Shown here one piece after another: positions 8,514 through 15,906 of a DNA stretch of 40,195 bases (position 1 is the stretch's first letter; each line of letters starts with the position of its first letter). Location of the stretch: positions 1 to 40,195 of the forward strand of contig JAGBYM010000008.1 in NCBI GenBank assembly GCA_017628755.1. Reading direction: 5' to 3'. The notes below the pieces were generated by a model that saw only the letters and a program-made list of their open reading frames with translations, was not told the DNA's origin and did no database searches. The DNA comes from Clostridia bacterium (GTDB lineage: Bacteria > Bacillota > Clostridia > Oscillospirales > CAG-272). Position numbers and translations under genes: made by a program.

Positions 8514-10456
8514 TTGCTCATATCGGGCTTTGCTCTGCTTGCAAGCCTTGTCCCGTAGTCCGTCATATTCGCCGTCTGCGCTTCTTTTTGTGCCTGTCCC
8601 ATACTTCTACCGCCCGATACGTGCGGAGAGCTTGTAGCCCCCTGTACGTTCGCCGTAGGTATGTCTAAAGCGTCCTTGAGCATTGCAAGCTCCTGTGTAA
8701 GCTGATTTACCACATTCAGCAACGTCTGTCCCTGCTGTACCTTCTGTTTTACGCCCTCGATTCCGTCAAAGTCCATAAGCTCAAGTGCCGTCAATGACAT
8801 TTCAGCATACTGAGGATTGAAGAATCCGAGACTGTAAAGCTCCTTTGCCAGCTCGTTCTGTGCCAGCTTCGAATATGGCGAACGTTTCTGCGGCTTGACA
8901 ACAATATCATAGACAGGCTTACGAAATAGCTGTACGTAGCCTTCTTCAAGCTCCTGTCCCTTGTATGCGGGGGGAATAGGCTGTCCCTGCAACTGCTTGT
9001 TGCTGAACTCGATAAACTCATACGCTCCCGTCTCTCCGATAATACGGAATGAACGGCGTTCGTCATAGAACTGTCGCATAAGCTCGATAGCGAGGTAGCA
9101 TTCTCTTGTGTATGAGCGATACGATGCCCCAATCATGTCTCGGCTCTGCTTGTTTCCCGCTTCCTGTAATGCAGAAATTGCGGCGGCGGCTGTTACACCA
9201 CCACTTGTAGATCCCTGTGATACGTCGCGGTTGGACGATGTTTCCTTAAGCTCGTCTATCTTCATCTGAAGAATGTTTGTAGAGCTTGCATCCACCTTTG
9301 GCAAATCCATTGGTCTTAGGCGTTCCTCGTCGATATCACCCTCAACGAATACAATATCGTTGGTCTTGTCCCTGTACTCGTCAATATTGACACCGATATT
9401 CTTTTTAGCCCACCAACGGGGGCGAGCTATAGCCTTTTCCAAAATGCCCTGTTGGAGCTTGTCTATGTACATCTGCGGCGATTTCATTATAGCCACATAA
9501 CCAAAGCCTATAGGCGTACCTTCCTCGGGGAAAAGCACGTCGAATACAACAGGATATAAGCCGTGGTTATAGAATCCGTCGGGATATCTCTCGGGTTCGT
9601 TCTCGGAGGCAAAAAGCACCTCGTTACCGACAAACTTGCAGAAGTGCAATACTGTCTTGCCCTCGGGAGTGCGTTTCTTGTAGTACCAATCCACCACTAC
9701 CGACTTGTTTGTTACGTCAACAGTATCATCGTAAACATATTCCTTTACGTCTACGATCTTGCCGCCTGTCTTGCCCTTGAGCTGTGGGTATTCCTGTTCA
9801 AGCAGATCGTTGTCTTTCAGCGATACGATAAACAAATCACGGCTTGCCTGTATGTCCGTAATGCCCGCTTCCCAAAAGATGTTGAGCATATCAATAAACT
9901 GTGTGTCGATATCGCCCAAGCCATCATCAAGCTCGTTGTTCCAAAATACACCCTTTGCAACAACGCCGTGCTTCAGCTTGTACCACGCCGCATCGGAGAA
10001 TGTTTCCTCGTAATTGTTACGCTCATATATAACTGGAAGAATAGAGGAAAGGATCTTCGCGGACTGCTCATCCCCTCGCTCTCGCGGTAGCACGTTCGGC
10101 TCGGGATAGTTATCCATAATGTCGGCGTGCTTTGCGGAAATGGAGTTAAACAGCCACGCGGATATAGGCTCAGCTCTGTCCTGTTCCTGTCCGTCGCGTA
10201 TAACGTCCCAATGTCGGAGCTTCCACCACTGTTCTTCTTCTACGATTCTATCCTCAAGCTTTCGCTTGCCGTCCTTGTACTTCTTAAGGGTCTCTGCCGC
10301 CCTCTGAATAGCCTTTTTGTCGATTATCTGCGGAGCTTCGGCGGTTATACCTTCCGCAACTCCCTCGGGCGCTCCCATTTCCTTTAGCTTCTTTGCAGCA
10401 AAGGGGAGATAGTCTCTTATCGTCTTGCCCTTTGCGTTTGGTACGTTCAAATCCAA
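8510..10456 (-). CDS. Portal protein
   Basis: This 648-aa protein forms the ring through which DNA enters the head and to which the tail attaches. The size and motifs (W-K-L-R-H-W-D-V-I-R-D-G-Q-E-Q-D-R-A-E-P near residue 60, and a C-terminal Gln-rich tail) fit large podovirus-type portals. It lies immediately after the large terminase. The start appears to be TTG at 10456, supported by an AAAGGGGTGATAAAGAG ribosome binding site. The next in-frame ATG is 27 codons inside and has no such site. A C-terminal Q-rich segment near residues 580-640 may form the barrel. Confidence 0.85.
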   Translation of the reverse strand: MDLNVPNAKGKTIRDYLPFAAKKLKEMGAPEGVAEGITAEAPQIIDKKAIQRAAETLKKYKDGKRKLEDRIVEEEQWWKLRHWDVIRDGQEQDRAEPISAWLFNSISAKHADIMDNYPEPNVLPRERGDEQSAKILSSILPVIYERNNYEETFSDAAWYKLKHGVVAKGVFWNNELDDGLGDIDTQFIDMLNIFWEAGITDIQASRDLFIVSLKDNDLLEQEYPQLKGKTGGKIVDVKEYVYDDTVDVTNKSVVVDWYYKKRTPEGKTVLHFCKFVGNEVLFASENEPERYPDGFYNHGLYPVVFDVLFPEEGTPIGFGYVAIMKSPQMYIDKLQQGILEKAIARPRWWAKKNIGVNIDEYRDKTNDIVFVEGDIDEERLRPMDLPKVDASSTNILQMKIDELKETSSNRDVSQGSTSGGVTAAAAISALQEAGNKQSRDMIGASYRSYTRECYLAIELMRQFYDERRSFRIIGETGAYEFIEFSNKQLQGQPIPPAYKGQELEEGYVQLFRKPVYDIVVKPQKRSPYSKLAQNELAKELYSLGFFNPQYAEMSLTALELMDFDGIEGVKQKVQQGQTLLNVVNQLTQELAMLKDALDIPTANVQGATSSPHVSGGRSMGQAQKEAQTANMTDYGTRLASRAKPDMSK

Positions 10457-10471
10457 CTCTTTATCACCCCT

Positions 10472-11890
10472 TTAATACTTGCGATAGAACGCATATCTAT
10501 CTACTTTTATCTCATCAGACTCAAGCGGATTATAGACCGCCGGCTGTCTGTCCTGTGCCTTGATAGGCTTCATAGGGTTAGCCATACACAAATACCTACA
10601 TTCGTCCGCAACGTGATCCTCGAGGCTCGTCAATATGTCCTCGGGCTTGTTCGGGTCGTATGTCAGTAGCGGTATGGTCCTTATAAACGCCTTGCAGTTA
10701 GAGAATACATACATCATAGGTATGCCGTTCTCGTCAAACGTCATTCTGTAATGCACTTGCATCCAGCCCGCAAGTCGCTTGTGATCGCCTTTGTCAAAGT
10801 ACACGCCGTACTTCTCGCCTGTCTCTGCTATGCTTACGCCGTGTGATTTATCCCATATAGCGGGGTCTGCCACGCCGTTGATACGCTTATCCTTTAACCA
10901 TTCGTGTTCACGCTCTATTCGTGCGATCTCCTTGAATATCTCATCGGGACTCCAACGAACGCCCACGTCAGGCTCGTTCTTCACGCATCCGTAAAGCTCC
11001 AATATGCGGTATATACGCCCGTCATAGTCAACAGCCCACCACGCACAGCTAAAGGGTTTGGAATAGCCAAAGTCAAAGCTACGCCATATCTTCCACTCTT
11101 TAGGCGGTGTAAACGGCGGTATAACGTGCGTGTATCGTCTATCTTCGTAATGGTCGCTATCGTTGCGGAACTCCTCAAATACTTGCCCCTCATACACGTC
11201 CCAACAACCTTCAAGGTGTGCCTTTCGCTTGTGTTCGGGCAGAGCCTTGAGCATATCAATGTACTCGGGGTTTGCTTCCATAAGCACTTTGTTGTCATAT
11301 ACAGACGCTTGAATGAAAACATAATCGTCGGGGTTCTCGCCCTCTTTGAAATTCCTGTCTATGAAAATACGCTTGATGTACTCGTGTCCTACGCCACCGG
11401 GGTTTGTTGTGTAATATACCCTCGGCTTAAAGTCCGTCCTTGTGGTACGGAGCGACGTGCATATAAAGGTGATCCACTCCTCGGGAAAGTGTGTTGCTTC
11501 CTCAAAGCCTATCACTTCAAATTCGTTACCTTGAAACTGCAAGAGGTCGCCCTCGTTATCGCAATATCCAAGCTGTAAACGGCTTCCGTTGGGGAATATA
11601 AAGCACCTTTCGTCTTGCTTGTAGTAGGCATATCCGTAAAGCTCTTGTTGCAAGGGAATGATGTGGTTATTTCGTAGCTCAGGCATCGTTCTACGCAACA
11701 GAAGGCATTTAATCCCGTCATACCGCATACACAGCATTACAAACTTACGCCGCATAGCAAAGCTCTTGCCGCCACCACGTGCTCCGCCGTATCCTATATG
11801 TTTAGCATCAGCCGTGAAGAACTCCAACTGTTTGGCATTGGGTACATCTTCTCGCAAATGCTTGAAGATCAACGGCTCAGTCGCTTGCAT
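10472..11890 (-). CDS. terL: Terminase large subunit
   Basis: This 472-aa ATPase-nuclease drives DNA into the prohead and cuts the concatemer. Walker A is G-G-A-R-G-G-G-K-S at 35-43, Walker B F-E-V-I-G-F-E-E-A at 124-132, the coupling region Y-Y-T-T-N-P-G-G at about 159-166, and the RNase H-like nuclease starts at F-D-F-G (Asp273). The final residues are intact. Its Shine-Dalgarno lies inside the last codons of the upstream homing endonuclease, whose stop is 7 bp before the start codon, so translation is probably coupled. Confidence 0.93.
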   Translation of the reverse strand: MQATEPLIFKHLREDVPNAKQLEFFTADAKHIGYGGARGGGKSFAMRRKFVMLCMRYDGIKCLLLRRTMPELRNNHIIPLQQELYGYAYYKQDERCFIFPNGSRLQLGYCDNEGDLLQFQGNEFEVIGFEEATHFPEEWITFICTSLRTTRTDFKPRVYYTTNPGGVGHEYIKRIFIDRNFKEGENPDDYVFIQASVYDNKVLMEANPEYIDMLKALPEHKRKAHLEGCWDVYEGQVFEEFRNDSDHYEDRRYTHVIPPFTPPKEWKIWRSFDFGYSKPFSCAWWAVDYDGRIYRILELYGCVKNEPDVGVRWSPDEIFKEIARIEREHEWLKDKRINGVADPAIWDKSHGVSIAETGEKYGVYFDKGDHKRLAGWMQVHYRMTFDENGIPMMYVFSNCKAFIRTIPLLTYDPNKPEDILTSLEDHVADECRYLCMANPMKPIKAQDRQPAVYNPLESDEIKVDRYAFYRKY

Positions 11891-11896
11891 TCGGGC

Positions 11897-12406
11897 TCAC
11901 CCCCTCGCGTATTGCCAACGCAAAGAAGCGGCAGTTTTCCTTAGCCCTCTGCAACACTTACTTATGTTGGCGGCTTTTGCTCCTGTATCGTCCGCCGCAT
12001 CTTCCATACACGCGTAAATCTTGCCCGTATCAACACAAACGACTTGACGTGCCATTTTATGCTCGCCCCTTGCCGCGCTCCGCTTTAAGCCGTTTTTGAA
12101 GGCGTGAGCGATATTCTCGCTTCTCGTACACCATTCAAGATTGGAAGCACGATTGTCTTGCTTGTTCCCGTTGATGTGGTTTACTTCCGCCTTTCCCTCC
12201 GCATTATCTATAAACGCTTCTGCAACAAGACGATGAACGCTAACGTTCTTATCACTTATCTCTACGTACGCATAACCGCAAGTATCAAAGTATGGCTTGA
12301 GGATTATGCCGTCTTTGTGCTTCTTTTTGCTCAACACTCGCCCCATATCGCTGACATAATAAAGACCGTCCGCGTCGATTTGCTTCCATACCTCGTTATT
12401 CATCAT
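11897..12406 (-). CDS. Homing-type HNH endonuclease (NUMOD4-HNH-NUMOD1 architecture)
   Basis: Starting at ATG 12406, with GGAGG nine bases upstream, the protein has 169 aa. The N-terminus E-V-W-K-Q-I-D-A-D-G-L-Y-Y-V-S-D-M-G-R-V matches NUMOD4. The HNH core is V-H-R-L-V-A-E-A-F, then V-N-H-I-N-G-N-K-Q-D-N-R and N-L-E-W-C-T. The C-terminus with V-D-T-G-K-I-Y and N-I-S-K-C-C-R-G resembles NUMOD1 DNA-binding repeats. Such genes are selfish endonucleases that spread into related phages. It sits between the two terminase genes and overlaps the small terminase stop. No intron is visible, so it is probably free-standing. Confidence 0.85.
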   Translation of the reverse strand: MMNNEVWKQIDADGLYYVSDMGRVLSKKKHKDGIILKPYFDTCGYAYVEISDKNVSVHRLVAEAFIDNAEGKAEVNHINGNKQDNRASNLEWCTRSENIAHAFKNGLKRSAARGEHKMARQVVCVDTGKIYACMEDAADDTGAKAANISKCCRGLRKTAASLRWQYARG

Positions 12407-12699
12407 TTGCTCCATTCCTCCAAAGCTCCCTCAAACTTAATTGTAGTAGTGCCTGTGTTGTTCAATTCGCCCTCTAATGACATTGACTGCGGAGCTTTAC
12501 CATACACAGCTTCATAGAAGAACTTCTCAATATCAGCTTTTATCTTAATAGGCGTGTTGGGATCGTCAGCAATAGCACGTAGCTTTGCGGGAGCATCTTT
12601 AGCGTATTTCTCCAGCTCCACGGGCTTCTTTGGTCTGCCCGATGGATTGCCGCTATGACCCTTTACAAATCGCCCTGCTTTGTCCCTGCTCTCAGGCAT
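12403..12699 (-). CDS. DUF5681-type protein, candidate small terminase
   Basis: The start at 12699 (MPESRDKAG) is chosen for its AAAGGCGGTG ribosome binding site, giving 98 aa. The N-terminal R-F-V-K-G-H-S-G-N-P-S-G-R-P-K-K matches the DUF5681 motif common in phage proteins next to large terminase genes. The middle is helical (A-P-A-K-L-R-A-I-A-D-D-P and I-K-A-D-I-E-K-F-F). As the first gene of the late operon and upstream of terL, it most likely recognises phage DNA for packaging. A different DNA-binding role is possible since no enzymatic motif exists. Confidence 0.65.
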   Translation of the reverse strand: MPESRDKAGRFVKGHSGNPSGRPKKPVELEKYAKDAPAKLRAIADDPNTPIKIKADIEKFFYEAVYGKAPQSMSLEGELNNTGTTTIKFEGALEEWSK

Positions 12700-12750
12700 T
12701 CGCCCACCGCCTTTCATTTTTATATATAGCAATGACAGCCTATAAACCAT

Positions 12751-12933
12751 TGGAGAACATAGCTGTCCGTGTCGGCAAACAATGTTTTTGTATCAAGATC
12801 AGAAAGGAACACATATGTACGAAAAGCGGGTGAATTAACACTCACATAGCCACTTTTCCAATATAGTTATAGCAGATATCTCGACCACAATTCCCCTTTT
12901 AAGTGGAGAATGAAAAGTTTTTTCAGAAAAACA
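12751..12933. other. Early-late junction spacer, probable site of the late promoter
   Basis: This AT-rich gap between the early-operon terminator and the small terminase has no convincing ORF on either strand. A late promoter is expected here for minus-strand transcription. I see TATAAC near its right half but no matching -35 element, so I do not place the promoter. Confidence 0.3.
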
Positions 12934-12939
12934 AAAAAA

Positions 12940-12957
12940 GACGGCAATTAAGCCGCC
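12940..12957 (-). terminator. Rho-independent terminator at end of early operon
   Basis: Read on the minus strand, GGCGGC pairs with GCCGTC (one G-T pair) around a 6-nt loop and is followed by a run of seven T residues. The plus strand also shows T-runs after the stem, so it may work in both directions. It separates the early genes from the terminase operon. Confidence 0.8.
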
Positions 12958-12975
12958 TTTTTCTTTTATAGAGGT

Positions 12976-13167
12976 TTACACCCAATCGGCATCACAACCG
13001 ATATATTGCAACAACGCTTTCGCAAACTCATACCCATATAGACTGAAAGTATATACAGCTTCGTCTGCTTCGGTAGACACGACGAATATCTCATCATTAT
13101 CAACCATTATGGTATAATTCCAATCTTCTTTGCACTTTTCAATCCACAATTTGTCCTGTTCGTTCAT
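12976..13167 (-). CDS. Hypothetical acidic protein, last gene of early operon (63 aa)
   Basis: This short acidic protein (M-N-E-Q-D-K-L-W-I-E-K-C, ending G-C-D-A-D-W-V) has alternating hydrophobic strands (Y-T-I-M-V-D-N-D-E-I-F-V-V) that suggest a small alpha/beta fold. It has an AAAGGGGAAGAT ribosome binding site and ends just before the early terminator. I do not recognise the family. Small acidic phage proteins are sometimes host inhibitors, but nothing here shows that. Confidence 0.6.
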   Translation of the reverse strand: MNEQDKLWIEKCKEDWNYTIMVDNDEIFVVSTEADEAVYTFSLYGYEFAKALLQYIGCDADWV

Positions 13168-13179
13168 ATCTTCCCCTTT

Positions 13180-13491
13180 CTATCCCTCAAGCTCACACAG
13201 AAACGCTATATTACACGCTAAATGCCACAAGTGCGGCAGTCCGCTTTCCTCGTCAATGCCGTCTGGATCATCGAGGTATTTCATAAAGTGCCGAAACGCC
13301 GCATCCCTGTATCTTTCTTTCTCTACGTTCCGCCAGCTGTTCGGGTCTTTGTACTTCGCATTACCAAACTCTCGCACCCTTGCTATATCGTATATTATTT
13401 CTCTCGGCACAAGTGTAAGCCGTGGCTTTCCCGCATCAGCTTTAATTGTCTGATCGTTCATTTTGATCATTGAATCGTTCATTTTGTTCAT
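13180..13491 (-). CDS. DUF5664 / dATP-dGTP diphosphohydrolase N-terminal-type protein
   Basis: The start at 13491 is supported by AAGGAGCAATTA and by TAATG coupling to the preceding 27-aa peptide, giving 103 aa. The core A-D-A-G-K-P-R-L-T-L-V-P, F-G-N-A-K-Y-K-D-P-N-S-W-R, A-F-R-H-F-M-K-Y-L and L-P-H-L-W-H-L-A-C-N matches DUF5664, annotated as dATP/dGTP diphosphohydrolase N-terminal. It may alter deoxynucleotide pools. The N-terminal Met/Asn-rich peptide is encoded by a 21-bp tandem duplication. Confidence 0.78.
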   Translation of the reverse strand: MNKMNDSMIKMNDQTIKADAGKPRLTLVPREIIYDIARVREFGNAKYKDPNSWRNVEKERYRDAAFRHFMKYLDDPDGIDEESGLPHLWHLACNIAFLCELEG

Positions 13492-13574
13492 TAATTGCTC
13501 CTTATGCAAGAAATAATAAGATATATCACACACACCGTAGCAATCTCCGCCAACACTATCAATATTTCGCTCAT
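13491..13574 (-). CDS. 27-aa single-pass membrane peptide, translationally coupled
   Basis: This ORF encodes M-S-E-I-L-I-V-L-A-E-I-A, continues with a hydrophobic stretch containing C-V-I-Y-L-I-I-S-C and ends I-R-S-N, so it would be a single membrane helix with a positive cytoplasmic end. It has a strong AAGGAGCG ribosome binding site. Its ATG overlaps the stop of the XRE gene (ATGA), and its stop overlaps the start of the DUF5664 gene (TAATG). This close packing on both sides argues that it is translated. Its function is unknown. Confidence 0.55.
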   Translation of the reverse strand: MSEILIVLAEIATVCVIYLIISCIRSN

Positions 13575-13774
13575 TTCTCGCTCCTTCCTACAAGATAATC
13601 AACCGACACATCAAAGAAATCAGCCAACGCCATAAGAGAGTGTAGCGTTGGCTCTGCTTCTCCCCTCTCGTATCGTCTGACCGCATCAGAGGACAGTCCG
13701 CAAAGCTCGGACAACACTATTCTGCTGATTCTTTTCTTTTCTCTAAGATGTTGTAGCCTTTGTCTGAACTCCAC
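13571..13774 (-). CDS. XRE-family HTH regulator
   Basis: The GTG at 13774 is preferred because AAGGGGGAG lies six bases before it and it gives a typical 67-aa single-domain protein; an ATG at 13822 would overlap the upstream gene by 35 bp. The helix-turn-helix reads R-I-V-L-S-E-L-C-G-L-S-S-D-A-V-R-R-Y-E-R-G, followed by the usual P-T-L-H-S-L-M-A-L-A-D-F-F-D-V and V-D-Y-L-V-G. It is the third XRE protein of the genome and sits near the end of the early operon, so control of the early-to-late switch is plausible. Confidence 0.8.
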   Translation of the reverse strand: MEFRQRLQHLREKKRISRIVLSELCGLSSDAVRRYERGEAEPTLHSLMALADFFDVSVDYLVGRSEK

Positions 13775-13787
13775 GGACCGCTCCCCC

Positions 13788-14057
13788 TTATTCTTCGATG
13801 TAGAGCTTCCAGCCCTCGCCATCGGGCAAGCCCCTAACCTCTATCGCCATAGCTCCGGCAACATCCTCTTTGGTGATCGCCAGCGGATTGTCCTTCGTTG
13901 CTCCCAGCTTTCGCAGAAGAAAGCCTATGTATGCCGCGTGAAGCTTTGCGAGCTGTTCATATCCCGCTACCTTGTCGCGTTCCTCTCCTATCATTTTAAG
14001 TAACGTATCGTTCTTCGCTTTTTCATTATTCAGCATTTGCTGTTTTGTCAGTTTCAT
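13788..14057 (-). CDS. Hypothetical early protein (89 aa)
   Basis: The start at 14057 (MKLTKQQML) fits the AAGGAG site 8 bases upstream; upstream GTG and ATG codons are too close to it. The first half is a charged helix (N-N-E-K-A-K-N-D, G-E-E-R-D-K-V-A-G-Y), and the second includes a short hydrophobic helix A-A-Y-I-G-F-L-L-R-K-L-G. The gene overlaps the RusA gene by 32 bp, which supports coupled translation. I do not recognise the family. Confidence 0.6.
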   Translation of the reverse strand: MKLTKQQMLNNEKAKNDTLLKMIGEERDKVAGYEQLAKLHAAYIGFLLRKLGATKDNPLAITKEDVAGAMAIEVRGLPDGEGWKLYIEE

Positions 14058-14424
14058 TTTCATCACTCCTTATTTCGATTATTTCAATTTCCGTTCGTGG
14101 ATTGTCCTTGTCTACTGCGGCATCCAAATCAACCTTGCAACATTGCCAACAGTCATCATAAATTACGCCCTCGCAGACGAGAGGATCTAACAAAAACTTC
14201 GGTGCGTAATTATCGTATATATCCCGTCGCCTATTGTCTTTGAAATAGTACATTACCCGCACAATAGCCTTTTCAAGCGGTTTTCGGGGCTTCTGCACGT
14301 TGCACATCGCCACCTTAATCAACCAATGCCACCTCGCCTTATCGCGCCTGTACTCGTTGAAATTGTGCGAGTTGCCCATATACTTGTTGTTGCTCGGCGG
14401 TATCTCGTTTACTATTATCTTCAT
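14026..14424 (-). CDS. rusA: RusA-like Holliday junction resolvase
   Basis: This 132-aa protein matches the size of RusA. The N-terminus I-V-N-E-I-P-P-S-N-N-K-Y, the middle R-V-M-Y-Y-F-K-D-N-R-R-R-D-I-Y-D-N and the final acidic pair V-I-Y-D-D match the RusA fold, in which conserved Asp residues bind metal and cut four-way junctions. In a phage it resolves recombination intermediates and branched DNA before packaging, in line with the Rad52-like and SSB genes of the same operon. It overlaps the upstream gene by 4 bp. Confidence 0.85.
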   Translation of the reverse strand: MKIIVNEIPPSNNKYMGNSHNFNEYRRDKARWHWLIKVAMCNVQKPRKPLEKAIVRVMYYFKDNRRRDIYDNYAPKFLLDPLVCEGVIYDDCWQCCKVDLDAAVDKDNPRTEIEIIEIRSDENETDKTANAE

Positions 14425-14759
14425 ACGATGATCTCCGTCTTTCCCGCATCGTCATCGTCAAACAACGCCTCGGTCAAAGCAACAACGTCAATGCCCTTTT
14501 CCTTGAGCTTGAATTGCATCGCAAAAATCTCATCCTCGCCGTATCTTTCGTGGACGTGCTTTTGCCACTCGCCTGTCAACTTGAAATAATTTTCAATTCG
14601 CTTTTTACCCCACCCAAGCTCTTGCATTTGAACATATGCGTTTATAGTGTTCGTAACGATATTGAACCTGCGTGTATACCTATCAAGGCGTTTGTTTAGC
14701 TCTTCCTCGACGATCATTCGCTGTGCGAGCGATAGTTTATCTTTCACAAGTGATTTCAT
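14421..14759 (-). CDS. Hypothetical early protein (112 aa)
   Basis: This helical protein is rich in basic residues in its first half (L-D-R-Y-T-R-R-F-N-I-V-T-N-T-I-N-A-Y) and ends in an acidic stretch F-D-D-D-D-A-G-K-T-E. It has a strong AAAGGAAAAGGAA ribosome binding site and overlaps rusA by 4 bp. Proteins of this kind occur next to RusA in Bacillota prophages, but I know of no function. Confidence 0.6.
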   Translation of the reverse strand: MKSLVKDKLSLAQRMIVEEELNKRLDRYTRRFNIVTNTINAYVQMQELGWGKKRIENYFKLTGEWQKHVHERYGEDEIFAMQFKLKEKGIDVVALTEALFDDDDAGKTEIIV

Positions 14760-14808
14760 TTCCTTTTCCTTTCTGCCTTATTTCTGCACCGCATCGGTCG
14801 CAAGTCAT
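14737..14808 (-). CDS. Possible 23-aa zinc-finger micropeptide
   Basis: The frame reads M-T-C-D-R-C-G-A-E-I-R-Q and later T-C-E-R, giving a C-x2-C knuckle similar to the N-termini of small phage zinc-binding proteins. It overlaps the next gene start by 23 bp. No clear ribosome binding site precedes it; the start lies just after a 16-bp palindrome. It may be a real peptide or the remnant of a longer zinc-finger gene. Confidence 0.3.
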   Translation of the reverse strand: MTCDRCGAEIRQKGKGNEITCER

Positions 14809-14813
14809 TTTTT

Positions 14814-14829
14814 TGATATCATGATATCA
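14814..14829. repeat. 16-bp perfect palindrome TGATATCATGATATCA
   Basis: TGATATCATGATATCA is its own reverse complement and contains GATATC twice. It lies at the boundary of two early genes, where most other gene boundaries have a plain ribosome binding site. It could be a regulator binding site or a processing hairpin of the operon mRNA. Confidence 0.5.
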
Positions 14830-15048
14830 TCCCCTGCGCCTTTCTATCATTTGCCGGGCTTCTTCTTCGTTCCCGAATATCGTCTTTCCCCACAGCCCTC
14901 TCGCAACGCGCGCCACCACTATGCAGAGCTCCATGTCGTCGGTGAAGAACATTTGGCTCACCGCACCTTGCTTCACGGAGCGCTCACCGTTGTATCTGCG
15001 GATAGCGTAAACGATATCTCCGATCTTGCACGGAATATCAATTGTCAT
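14827..15048 (-). CDS. Conserved phage protein starting MTIDIPCKIGD (73 aa)
   Basis: The start at 15048 follows GAAGGTGCGAAGA and gives 73 aa. The sequence T-I-D-I-P-C-K-I-G-D-I-V-Y-A-I-R-R-Y-N-G-E followed by G-A-V-S-Q-M-F-F-T-D-D-M-E-L and G-K-T-I-F-G-N-E-E-E-A-R is a small beta-barrel-like protein I recall as widespread in Clostridia prophages and mobile elements. It is always annotated as hypothetical as far as I know. It overlaps the upstream 42-aa gene by 11 bp. Confidence 0.72.
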   Translation of the reverse strand: MTIDIPCKIGDIVYAIRRYNGERSVKQGAVSQMFFTDDMELCIVVARVARGLWGKTIFGNEEEARQMIERRRG

Positions 15049-15166
15049 TCTTCGCACCTTCTTTCATTTGCTCTTTGAGTTCTTTAACAATGTACTCGGC
15101 TACTTCTTTTGCGTACATCAATTCTTTCCAATCCTTGTATAAATCAAATGGTAAAACATATATCAT
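15038..15166 (-). CDS. Hypothetical 42-aa helical protein
   Basis: The frame from ATG 15166 reads M-I-Y-V-L-P-F-D-L-Y-K-D-W-K and continues as one charged helix (Y-A-K-E-V-A-E-Y-I-V-K-E-L-K-E-Q). The ribosome binding site AAGGCGGTGATTGA is the same variant seen at several neighbouring genes. The stop overlaps the next gene by 11 bp. The spacing and good ribosome binding site make translation likely. Function is unknown. Confidence 0.55.
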   Translation of the reverse strand: MIYVLPFDLYKDWKELMYAKEVAEYIVKELKEQMKEGAKNDN

Positions 15167-15170
15167 TCAA

Positions 15171-15422
15171 TCACCGCCTTAACTCAATACTCGCAATCTT
15201 GCTTATATTTTTGTATTGTGTTTGCAACCACTCGTTTTTTATTTGGTTTGCTTTCTCGATAAGCGCAGCTCGGCTAAAAGAAAGAAATAAATTTTCATTC
15301 CAATACACAACAACCTTTTCGCTATTTTCCACAAATTCTGTTTGCTTTTCCCAATGTTTTTCATTGGTGATTTTTAACTCAAATCTTTGTTCATTGTGAT
15401 ATAAAGCATATACCTTATTCAT
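15171..15422 (-). CDS. Hypothetical early protein (83 aa)
   Basis: The start at 15422 (MNKVYALYH) follows AAGGCGGTGGGCAGT. The first 45 residues form likely beta strands (R-F-E-L-K-I-T-N-E-K-H-W-E, K-V-V-V-Y-W-N-E-N) and the rest is a helix with S-F-S-R-A-A-L-I-E-K-A-N. The start overlaps the previous gene by 8 bp. I recognise no family. Confidence 0.6.
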   Translation of the reverse strand: MNKVYALYHNEQRFELKITNEKHWEKQTEFVENSEKVVVYWNENLFLSFSRAALIEKANQIKNEWLQTQYKNISKIASIELRR

Positions 15423-15906
15423 ACTGCCCACCGCCTTCCGTGTATTTCTTTTCGAGTTCGGCAAGGTCAATAATCAAGTTGTACTTGGGACGTTCATCGT
15501 GTTTACGAATGATTTTCTCAATCTCCTCAAAAATCTCCCTCACAAGATTTTCATAATGCATCTTGTAAGAATTCGCAGCACCTCGCATAGCTTTAAGTTC
15601 AACCGAAAGCCCCTCAATCTTCTGTGCGAGTTCTTCCGCAGAAAATCCGTACACTTTATCTCTTTTCCCCTGTTCATATCCTTGCAAGCGAGCTTTATCA
15701 ACCTCGCTCTGCTTTCGGTAGCCTGCGTTGTAAAGGGCTTTTGCAAACATTGTACTGATTTCACCACCTGTGAAATTAAAATTTCCTCTCCCTAAACCGT
15801 CTAATGACGATTTGATAACTTTCGCCATTTTCTCAATCTGCTGATTACTAATAACATCAGAATTATTACTCTTACCGTCATTTATCAGTAATTTCTTTAT
15901 GCTCAT
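15415..15906 (-). CDS. Hypothetical helical early protein (163 aa)
   Basis: The start at 15906 (MSIKKLLIN) is supported by AAAGGCGGTGCGAA and an ATGA overlap with the upstream stop; the longer frame to 15999 would overlap the zinc protein gene heavily. The middle and C-terminal regions have coiled-coil character (E-E-L-A-Q-K-I-E-G-L-S-V-E-L-K-A-M, later R-E-I-F-E-E-I-E-K-I-I). It resembles helical early phage proteins of unknown function. Confidence 0.6.
   Translation of the reverse strand: MSIKKLLINDGKSNNSDVISNQQIEKMAKVIKSSLDGLGRGNFNFTGGEISTMFAKALYNAGYRKQSEVDKARLQGYEQGKRDKVYGFSAEELAQKIEGLSVELKAMRGAANSYKMHYENLVREIFEEIEKIIRKHDERPKYNLIIDLAELEKKYTEGGGQYE

Noticed and set aside
9563-10090. 175-aa plus-strand frame opposite the portal gene
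   Set aside because: Shadow of the portal coding frame with no promoter or ribosome binding site.
12751-12933. Late promoter with TATAAC -10
   Set aside because: No acceptable -35 element at 16-18 bases, so the site was not called.
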